Below are positions 55,351 through 64,000 of a stretch of DNA of 64,000 bases, piece by piece. Source of the DNA: Phyto melanocephala (taxonomy: Eukaryota > Arthropoda > Insecta > Diptera > Rhinophoridae); assembly GCA_941918925.1 (NCBI GenBank), contig OW799235.1, positions 35,019,201 to 35,083,200 of the forward strand, read 5' to 3'. Position numbers and translations under genes: made by a program. The notes beneath the pieces were generated by a model, which was not told the origin of the DNA, did no database searches, and saw only the letters and a program-made list of their open reading frames with translations. Each line of letters starts with the position of its first letter. Positions within the stretch are counted from its first letter, which is position 1.

Positions 55351-57068
55351 TTAATCAACCTCCTCAATAGTGGGTCCACCAGCAGAGGGGCCTGGGCCAC
55401 CAGCACCATGCATACCACCAGGTGGAGGGGCGCCACCTTGATAAAGTCTAGTAATTATGGGGTTGCAAATGTTTTGCAATTCTTTTTGTTTATACTCATA
55501 CTCGTCCCTTTCAGCTTGTTGATTACTGTCCAACCACGAGATAGTTTCATTACACTTATCCAAAATCAATTTTCGATCACTTTCTGATATTTTTGATTTA
55601 ATGTTTTCATCTTCAATAGTAGATTTCATTTGGAAACAGTAAGATTCTAAAGCATTTTTGGTATTAATGCGTTCCCGCTGCTTCTCATCCTCATTGCGAT
55701 AGGCCTCAGCTTCGTTGACCATACGTTCAATGTCTTCCTTGCCTAAACGGCCCTTATCGTTGGTAATGGTGATTTTGTTTTCTTTACCGGTGGATTTTTC
55801 AACAGCAGTTACATTCAAAATACCATTGGCATCAATATCAAAAGTAACCTCAATTTGAGGAACACCTCTGGGTGCAGGAGGTATACCACTTAATTCAAAT
55901 TTGCCTAATATATTGTTATCTTTTGTCATGGCTCTTTCACCCTCAAACACCTGAATCAATACACCAGGTTGATTGTCAGAATAAGTGGTAAACACTTGGG
56001 TTTGTTTGGTGGGTATGGTAGTGTTGCGTTTGATAAGTACAGTCATAACACCACCTGCTGTCTCTATACCCAAAGATAAGGGAGTTACGTCTAATAACAG
56101 GAGATCTTGTACAGCCTCTGACTTATCACCATGCAAAATTGCAGCTTGAACAGCGGCACCATAAGCTACCGCTTCATCTGGATTAATAGACTTGTTCAAC
56201 TCTTTGCCATTAAAGAAGTCCTGCAAAAGCTTCTGTACTTTAGGTATGCGAGTAGATCCACCAACCAAAACTATATCATGTATTTGACCCTTATCCATTT
56301 TGGCATCACGCAAGGCCTTAGCTACCGGTTCCATCGTACCCCTAAACAAGTCGCCATTCAACTCTTCAAAACGTGCGCGTGTAATCGAGGTATAGAAGTC
56401 TATTCCATCAAAAAGGGAATCAATCTCAATACTAGCCTGTGAAGAAGCCGAAAGTGTACGCTTGGCTCTCTCGCAAGCTGTACGTAAACGTCTCAAGGCC
56501 CTTTTATTGCTGGCCAGATCTTTTTTATGCTTACGCTGGAACTCTTGTGCAAAATGATTGACCATGCGGTTATCGAAATCTTCACCACCCAAATGAGTAT
56601 CCCCAGCCGTAGATTTAACTTCAAATATTCCATCTTCAATCGTCAAAATGGAAACATCAAAAGTGCCACCACCTAAATCAAAAATCAAGACATTTCTTTC
56701 ACTGGTGCCTTTTTTGTCAAGTCCATAAGCTATAGCCGCTGCTGTAGGCTCATTAATTATACGCAAAACATTGAGGCCCGCTATTGCACCAGCGTCCTTA
56801 GTGGCTTGCCTTTGGGAGTCATTAAAATAGGCCGGTACTGTTACTACGGCATCTGTAACAGCTTTTCCCAAATAAGCCTCGGCGGTTTCTTTCATTTTCG
56901 TCAAAACCATCGAAGACACCTCTTCGGGAAAGAAAGTTTTCTTTTCTCCCTTGTACTCTACGCGAATTTTGGGCTTGCCGCTATCACTTACCACCTCAAA
57001 AGGCCAATGTTTCATATCACTTTGCACGGTTGCATCTTCAAATTTGCGGCCAATCAAACGTTTGGCAT
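55351..57068 (-). CDS. Hsc70: Hsc70 coding exon 2 (most of the protein)
   Basis: It starts after the acceptor TTTTGATTTTAG (57069-57070) with two bases completing an Asp codon, and runs [20 protein letters not shown] through to IEEVD, with stop TAA at 55351-55353. The lid and tail ([35 protein letters not shown]) are the least conserved parts, as usual for the family. It is open throughout and intact, with clearly higher GC than its surroundings. Confidence 0.95.
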
Positions 57069-60000
57069 CTAAAATCAAAATACATACATATACTTATTTA
57101 TGAGCATAATAAAACAACGTTACCTAACTGACCCGACCCATCATTTTCAAATTGAAAAATAATCAATTTATTTATTTACAAACTTTGTTTTTTTAACTTT
57201 GGTAGCTTAACAACACAGTTTGTAAATAAATAACTTGAATCTTAGTTCAAAGTTTTTAAGGATATATTTAAATTTAGGAAAGGATACAAAAAAAAATAAA
57301 TCAAACTATACACACAGGTGAAAGGGCTAACATTTAAACAAATAATATATTAAATATAAATGTGTATATATTTTTCATTAATCGAAAAAAATACGGATGA
57401 AGGAGGAGCACAAGTAGTCATTCAATGTTATAGGACTGAAATTAAATAAAAACATAATTTAACATTCAAATTAATTTTTTGGATTTAATAAGGATTTCAA
57501 GAATAAAGTCATTATACTTAACAATAAGAGCATTTAAAAAAAATTTTTTTGTGTGAATGCAATATATGAAAAATAAAAATTGAAAATAAAACTTACGAAA
57601 GCCCGTTTCGAGGCCGAATGTGGGACGTTAAACTCTAACACTACTGTTTTACTAGATTACTAAACTAACGTTTACACATGTCACTAACAGTTCGAAAAAC
57701 TCATTGCACTTACAATTGTTTACTAATACACTTACATTTGTTGCAATGGCAGCTCTAGGAGCAGCTAAATTTGCATGCAAGTAGAAATTGACAGTGGCAT
57801 GCCACTAAATGTCGAAACGAAAAACAATTGCCCCTTTAAAATTAAACGCAAATTTACTGGATAATTGTAAACTTGTAATTAAAGTTTTAACTTGTTAAAT
57901 GTTTTGTTTTGATATATTTTTTGAAATGCGCATTGAAAAAAGCAATTTTATAATTTATTGACCATTAATAGTATTGAAATAATACTAATAATAATAAATG
58001 GTAAACGCTTCCCCAAAAATTAGCCTGTATGATAATATAAATATATTTTTTGTACTTGTTATACCCTCCACCAAAAAAATGGTGGAGGTAAATTCATTTT
58101 GTCATTCCGTTTGTAACTCATCGAAATATCCATTTTAGACCCTACAAAGTATATATTTTCTGAATCCTGGTATTATTTTATAACGATCTAGCTATGTCCG
58201 TCAGTCTGTCCGTCTGTTGAAAGCACGATAGATCTCGAACCGAAAATTTCTTATACACAAGGTTTGTTTAATTGAAAATGGGCTAAATCGGAATATTAGG
58301 AAGAGAGTTATAGCTCGAGAAAGACAGAATGCAAGAGTAGGTAAAAAAAAACCATGTCCTTCCAGCATCGAATAAAATGCAATTGTGTTTTAAAGTATTC
58401 ACGTAGAGCGATGGAATTTCGAATGTATATTTCCTGAGCAAAAAAAATATCTTACTATGATAATTGCTCAAATCTATACATTTTGAAAGGAGTTATCGAT
58501 CAAAATGTACGAAAATTTATACCGCACAGTGTCCTTTTCGGTATATATAAAATTAAGAACTTAATAAAACTGACAAAACAAAATCAATGATTCTTTAATT
58601 CTGCACAAATTGCTCTATGATTAAAAGACTTGCAATAACGGACAATTAAGGTGACACGCCCACCTCCTATATAACGCTTTATCTTAAATTTAAATATTTT
58701 CTCTATGGACAAAGATTTTAGAAGAATAAAGAACTCTATATTGAAATATTTTATTTAATTTTATCAGCAGAAACTACTTTGGCACGCCTACTTCAACGCC
58801 CATTTCTCACATAATTTACTCTTAATGAAATTTAAAAGCTTATAAAACCGACAGAATTAGATGTATGCTGATGAAATTTTGCATATAAACATTTATTGTC
58901 AATACAAGTAGAATTCCAAACAAATTAAGGTGACACGCCCACCTTCCATATAACGCTTTATCTTAAACTTTTTTGTTATTGATGACAAATATTATTAGAA
59001 AAAAAGAAGTCTGTAATGGATTGTCTAAGTTGAATTTAAACATTATTTTGTAATTTTAAAAGTAGGTGGTGACATGCCCCTGCCAATATTATTTTTTAAC
59101 TACCTCTGGGTACCAAACTCTTTAGATTCCATTAAAATACAACATTGTTGAGACATAGAGTCAGTAGAATCATTTCTAATGTTAGACTAAATTTAAGGAA
59201 ATAAATTAGAAGCATATCGAAGTTACACAAAAAAAAGTAATCCATATTTTAGTAAAAAGAGATTATTCCATAGCGATTACCGTTAATAACATAATAATTA
59301 AATTTGTGCTATAAAAGTACACAAAATTGGTGCTGGGTATTATAAATTTGACACAGTTGAATATAGTGCTCTTCCTTGCTTTTTTATTCACATGTACAAG
59401 GCGTAACGATTTTTCAAAAGAATTTCAAATTTTCAATTTGATTAATCTATGTACATATATACTTATGTATATATGTAAATGAAATGGTCCAATTAGTATC
59501 ATAATATATTTAATTGTGTTTGATGGCTAGATTGTACAATTTTAAAATCGTAGGAACCTGTCAACTACTAGCTGAAACAACAAAATAAATTATAGCGTTG
59601 TATAAAATGAGTACACTCACTCACCACTCTCTAATAATACCTATTATATAAACTATTATAAAACTATATACAAATGAATTAGTAGTTGGGGTCCTATGAT
59701 AACCAAATGTTAAAATCGATAGTTTGATGTATAAAAGGACAGATATGTAACTAGTCTGAGGTTAATAGCCACTAGTGTATTTCTAAACAGATACAAATAA
59801 CCTTATCTGCAGGGTATATATCTATGTATATAACTATACTAATAAAATAAAGAGGAAATGTGTGTTTGTATCTATCTAATTTTTCTATTATTCATGTAAT
59901 GAGGGTAGTTTTAAAAATTTTAATGAGACTTTAACTAAATTTAAAAAAACTGAAGAAATATTAATAAACTGCATTTAAACATCACTTTAAATTATAAGAA

Positions 60001-63000
60001 CATTACACATATAAAACAATTACGTTTAAATATACATAAAAAAAACAATACAAATTTCCAATTGGGGGTAACGAAGCGCACCGGGTAAACTTGGTTAACA
60101 TGGTAGGTCGCTTGCACGCAAACAGTTAAGTGGAGTCTGTATGACTCCGGGTAAACTAGTTTTAAATAAACTTAAAATTTGTTTACATGATTAATAGACC
60201 AGGGTATCAATTCTCGTTCTATGAAACTATGAAATGAAAAGTTTTTGTGTGTAATATCATATGGTGCCACCATACCCTTTGCTATGCAAAAACTTTTTCA
60301 TTTCACAGTTTCACAGAACGAGAATTGAGCCACAGCTTGATAATTTTAGATACAAAACAAAACATGCACTGTTTAAATTAAATAAAATACAAATCAAATT
60401 TACGCTAAAACATGAAACCACAATTATTTTGGCAACTAATAATATTACAAAACAACAACAACACATACAAATTGTCACCATTTTAAAATGTGAGGGAAAC
60501 AAAGTGCTATCATGCACACAAAAGTATTTCAAAATTTATTTTTTTTTTCAAAATAAAATAGACAAATAGACAGACCGAAATGACGTGGGAGATTTTCTAA
60601 ACAAGGTGTCTATACATTAATTAAATTAGGACAAACATGCTTCAAGAATCTACATATTTGTAAATATACAAATTTTTAATATGTATTGTATGAAAAACTT
60701 ATACACTCAAAGAATTTCGCAAGCAAAATCGAAAAACAAAAGAAACAGATTTTAATGATTTTCAGGACTTTAGCCACGATTTTAGAAAACTATATATACT
60801 TGAATGGAGTTTTATATAAAATAAAATGTTTAATTATTTGGCAGCTAACTAAGCTTAAATTAAATTAAATTTTTAAAATATTTCGAATTTTTAATAAAAT
60901 AAAAGCGATTTTACTTAAGTTATTAAGTCAGGCATAAGCTTCTTAAGTCAACATAAGCTAAAATTGAGATAATCACATCATTGCAATCCCAGAATTTAAA
61001 ACTAATATCAGAAAAATTTTCAACTATTTTGGACAACTTTACAGGAAGATATAGCGTAAAAACTTATTGCCTATATGTTTGTACCATTTAGAATAATAAC
61101 TTATTTAAATTTATAGTTTAACTACATAGGTATTCAAAGTTATTATGCTCCTTAATTTGTTAACCACAAAATTTATATAATGGTTTTTAGTTTAAAGGGA
61201 ATCAATTTTTAAAAATCAACCCAAAAATTTAAAAGTGCTTTCCTGAAAAACTATAAGAGCATTATTTCCTTGTTTTCACAGAATTTTTATCCATATTTAA
61301 ATCGTTTAATAATAGCTGCATGACATCATATAAGCTAAACTGCTACCCATAACTATTGAAAGTACGTATAATTGTATAATTGTTTTGATCGTGAATAAAA
61401 AGTCTGCTAGATACCAAATATAAACAATATTTAAAAAAAAACAAAAAGCTTTATGTTCGGCCGTGCCTTTCCGTAGCTAAGCCTAAATATTAGTTTTCAT
61501 GTAATATGCTATTTTCTCCTTTATTTCCGACGCCATCTTTAATTTTGAATTTTCACATAGTTAACTGTATTCCACTAGTTAGGCCCTATCATTTTATATT
61601 AATATTATTATTGTTAAAACAATTTGTTCCGCCATTTTGTTTCAGACGCCATCTTAGATTTTACACTTTTTTAATAGTTTAATACTTTGTAGTGGTCAAG
61701 CCCTTTATTGATATCAAAATTGTAGGTATTAAAGGGGACAAACCCGTAACTACTATATTTGACTCATATATTCGCCATTTAATCTAAGATGTCATCTTGG
61801 ATTTTTTTATAGCTAACTATATTTTAATACTCAAACCCTTTTATTTGATCCCCATATCAGTTCTTTCGGTTGTATAGTAACTTAAAAATATCTATTTCCG
61901 TTTGTAATTTGGTGCTTATATCTCAGTTAGTTTGAAACCGATTTGTTAGTTTTTCTTAGAAATAATGTTTGAGATTATGGCTTATAATCTGGTATCTTAA
62001 GCGTGTTCAAAAGTTATTTAGAAGTTAGAAAAAATTTATGTAATTAAAAAATTTATTTTTTAAATTTTTTTTTTTTTGCCTATAACTTTGCCGATTAGTT
62101 ACCAATTCGTCCAAAATTTTTCACGAATATCTCTATTGGTATAACAAATCTAAAAATAGTAACAAATGTGTCTATAAATTATCCTAGGGCTGAAAATTTT
62201 TATTTTTATTGTAAAAATGAGCAAAACAACAGAGGCAGTCGGATTTATTTGCTGATATAGAAAGTTATGGGGAGATTATGCTGATTTTCAATACTGATCT
62301 GCTCTTAACTATTTCTGATATCTTGATACCTTGTATGGGCTTTCGTCGGGGGCTTCAAAAAGTTGATTTCAACATACATAAGGACAGACGAACAGATGGA
62401 GGTCGGAAACGAATGTTGTAGAAATTTCACACGGAATGACAAACCTACTCACTGTGAAAGGTAAAAATGTTTCTAAATTACACCCCAATGGGTTCTTTCC
62501 GTTTAGGATTTGACAGATGGGCACAGTTACCTTTTTAGTGAACTTTATGGTGTCTAGTATTTTGATAAGTTACAAAACGTATAAAAAACTTAATTTATCT
62601 CTAATTTTTTTCGTTAAATCGCAAATGTTTGGTAACACATACTAATAAAATCAGAAATTTTAAATAACAAAAAAAAACAGAATCAAAACAGAAATCCCTA
62701 AACTAACAACATTTTTTAGAGTGTGATTTTTGTAACCACATATTCAATATAATATATGAATGTATATCTATGTACATGTAGTATTACAGTGAATGAGTTT
62801 CACTTGTGTATATATACATATTATAGATATGTATAATGTATGTATTGTAAATTTGTATGTATGAATATATTTTGTAAAAATTTGTTTTTTCTTAGTACAG
62901 AACACATTGTATATAAAAAGGAAACAAAAATAAAAGAATGATGGGTATAGGATGGGTAGAAAAATTATAAAATTAAATATAAGTATTAACTTACCAAAAA

Positions 63001-63199
63001 TCGTATTATTTGGATTCATTGCAACTTGATTTTTAGCAGCATCGCCTATCAAACGTTCAGTATCGGTAAAGGCCACGTATGAGGGTGTAACGCGATTACC
63101 TTGATCATTGGCAATGATCTCAACTTTGCCATGCTGAAAGACACCAACACATGAGTATGTAGTACCAAGATCAATACCAACGGCAGGTATTTTAGCCAT
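55351..63199 (-). CDS. Hsc70: Cytosolic heat shock cognate 70 (Hsp70 family chaperone), two coding exons
   Basis: Joining 63199-62995 and 57068-55351 gives a 640-residue ATP-dependent chaperone. The nucleotide-binding domain has [15 protein letters not shown] (residues 7-21), [14 protein letters not shown] and [20 protein letters not shown]. The interdomain linker ([20 protein letters not shown]), substrate-binding domain ([20 protein letters not shown]), helical lid, and C-terminal PTIEEVD for TPR co-chaperone binding in the cytosol follow. The start is the only ATG before the conserved N-terminus ([12 protein letters not shown]). A coding intron at codon 69, splitting the Asp of NTIFDAKRL, is like that known in Drosophila Hsc70-1/Hsc70-2 and unlike intronless inducible Hsp70. 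Paralogue identity is not certain. The gene is convergent with the membrane-protein gene. Confidence 0.95.
58053..59390 (-). repeat. mini-me-like element, family 2, copy M
   Basis: The right end is TATACCCTCCACCAAAAAAA plus TGGTGGAGG, then TACAAAGTATATATTTTCTG and GTCCGTCAGTCTGTCCGTCT. Inside are GATCAAAATGTACGAAAATT and CACGCCCACCTCCTATATAA. The left end is GGTGCTGGGTATTATAAATT then GACACAGTTGAATATAGTGC and TCTTCCTTG. It is more diverged than copies H and L. Confidence 0.68.
60207..60328. mobile_element. Near-complete hairpin (~42-bp arms), probably a tiny MITE
   Basis: TCAATTCTCGTTCTATGAAA plus CTATGAAATGAAAAGTTTTTG (60207-60247) is mirrored by CAAAAACTTTTTCATTTCAC plus AGTTTCACAGAACGAGAATTGA ending at 60328. 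The loop itself contains the palindrome ATGGTGCCACCAT. The left border CAGGGTATCAATTC resembles a hAT-type terminus. It lies in the Hsc70 intron. Confidence 0.7.
61437..62470 (+). repeat. mini-me-like element, family 1 variant (copy F)
   Basis: The left part has TTATGTTCGGCCGTGCC. The interior has phrases such as CCGACGCCATCTTTAATTTT and TTTCAGACGCCATCTTAGAT, the reverse complements of the CAAGATGGCGTCG phrases of copy E. The right end has AAAAAGTTGATTTCAACATA, AAGGACAGACGAACAGA and AATTTCACACGGAATGACAA. It is degenerate, and the terminal hairpin is eroded. Confidence 0.6.
62995..63199 (-). CDS. Hsc70: Hsc70 coding exon 1
   Basis: It encodes residues 1-68 ([20 protein letters not shown] to MNPNNTIF) plus the first base of codon 69, followed by the donor GTAAGT. 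It contains the phosphate-1 loop of the ATPase domain. The frame upstream of the ATG has no conserved residues, supporting this start. Confidence 0.95.
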
Positions 63200-63208
63200 A
63201 TTCTTATA

Positions 63209-63314
63209 CTTAAATAAAAACGACCTTTTTTTGTGTTGTACAAAACAAATAAAAACAAAATACACATTACATAACATTCGAATATTTGCCAAAATATTTA
63301 ATTACTTGTTTTAC
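63209..63314 (-). other. Possible small intron in the Hsc70 5' UTR
   Basis: TTAAAG|GTAAAAC at 63314 could be a donor and TTTTTATTTAAG at 63209 an acceptor. This would leave only nine untranslated bases before the ATG in the coding exon and a leader exon upstream of 63315. A leader intron occurs in some insect Hsc70 genes. Inferred from splice motifs only. Confidence 0.4.
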
Positions 63315-64000
63315 CTTTAACGCACTGACTTTATTAACTGCAGTTTAATAGTTGAACGAGAATAAATTATGAGAAGTAGTATTAGAGTAGAGAAAAAGAA
63401 TTGTTTGGAGGAGGGGAAATTGTTGGAAGTTTTAAAAGGCAAACCGATACAGGTACAATGAAATGATCAAAAAAATCAAAACAAATGTTAAAATGCGAAG
63501 GAATTCAAGTGTTTTATCCCTTTGTAGCTCCACAGCGCCAGTAGTCGTCTTAAACCTTTTGAATAAAACAATCTGTATTGGGCGGACGAATGTCGAGTTT
63601 GATCGTGAACGTTAAACTTTTTATACACAATTGAGACTAATTTTGATTTATGCTCCAAATTGTTTTTTTAACACAATTTTTGTTCTGTCTCGTTTTAAAC
63701 TTATTTATTTTCTATATTCTTTTATATTTCTAGAATTTTACAGACGTACATAAGTATGTATGTATGTGCATAAGTTTATTTTTAGTTGTTTTTGAGAATA
63801 TTTAAATTTTATGTGATTTTGTTTTATTAGCTGCTGCTGTTTGTTTTTTTAAATTTGTAACCGAAGTTTTACAAGTTTTTTAAGTTTTTCTTCTTTCGTT
63901 CCGTATTCGATCGTGGCTATTTGTCGTTTGATGAATTTTTAGTAAATGCATTCATGTACATTTCAAATTCAACTATTCACATTTTTCATCACTAAAACAT
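63315..64000 (-). promoter_or_regulatory. Probable Hsc70 leader and promoter region
   Basis: Sequence upstream of the first coding exon. I see no canonical TATA box at a convincing distance and no array of three or more nGAAn/nTTCn heat-shock-element units, which would fit constitutive (cognate) expression. The transcription start was not determined. No other gene is visible up to the window edge. Confidence 0.35.

Larger units (their letters stand above)
57069..62994 (-). other. 5.9-kb intron of Hsc70
   Basis: The donor G|GTAAGT is at 62994 and the acceptor TTTTAG at 57069. It holds a family-2 mini-me-like copy (58053-59390), a hairpin MITE (60207-60328), a family-1-like copy (61437-62470), and a possible alternative first exon near 57594-57780. 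The remainder is AT-rich without visible genes. Confidence 0.85.

Noticed and set aside
56131..57072. Plus-strand frames opposite the Hsc70 exon
   Set aside because: Antisense shadows of a highly conserved coding exon with constrained codon use.
60060..60150. Possible tRNA-like segment (GGTAGGTCGCTTGCACGCAAAC)
   Set aside because: No cloverleaf could be drawn with a proper acceptor stem, T-arm GGTTCRA box or anticodon loop.
63420..63640. Heat-shock elements in the Hsc70 upstream region
   Set aside because: GAATTCCTTC-type fragments lack the properly spaced nGAAnnTTCnnGAAn array.

Overview
The window looks like nuclear DNA of a higher fly (Diptera: Brachycera, probably a calyptrate such as a blow fly or relative). 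It is very AT-rich. It has intron-containing genes with GT/AG splice sites, a cytosolic Hsc70 gene whose coding intron lies at codon ~69, a BEL/Pao LTR retrotransposon, Tc1/mariner, hAT and PIF/Harbinger remnants, and many copies of mini-me-like elements with (TA)n and (GTCY)n tracts. The species assignment is inference. No prokaryotic genes, CRISPR arrays or tRNA genes were found.

Layout. 0.3-5.1 kb: nested small DNA transposons and mini-me-like repeats. 5.1-12.65 kb: a young but broken BEL/Pao retrotransposon with a 755-bp tandem duplication at its 5' end, one in-frame stop and one frameshift. 12.65-18.8 kb: non-coding DNA, a MITE, a hAT relic with a 326-bp tandem duplication, and a non-LTR relic. 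18.8-37.15 kb (+): the 3' part of a gene for a type I-like membrane protein. It has two Cys-rich (EB/EGF-like) exons, a transmembrane exon, and two phase-compatible alternative cytoplasmic exons separated by a 12.4-kb intron full of transposons. 37.2-55.3 kb: intergenic DNA dominated by a second mini-me-like family ('family 2', ends with GTGGGTATAAAA) with mariner-derived MITEs inserted in it. 55.35-63.4 kb (-): the Hsc70 gene, with a 5.9-kb coding intron that contains more repeats.

The most unusual object is a 3.67-kb DNA transposon at 26249-29917. It has ~0.5-kb terminal inverted repeats, CACTATGC-type ends and a TTA target duplication. Its minus-strand gene resembles an arthropod repeat-associated protein family (motifs DWRLFIDSS, LLPPLHIKLG, SDEHGKNF) that I cannot place in a named transposase superfamily. 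It is itself split by a mariner element whose 5' part has been replaced by an inverted copy of its own 3' end. Two short elements elsewhere in the window (1783-3357 and 19703-19858) share the same ends and target site, so this is a mobile family with non-autonomous derivatives.

Only two host genes are supported, and they are convergent: the membrane-protein gene on + and Hsc70 on -. Everything else recognisable is mobile-element material in various states of decay.
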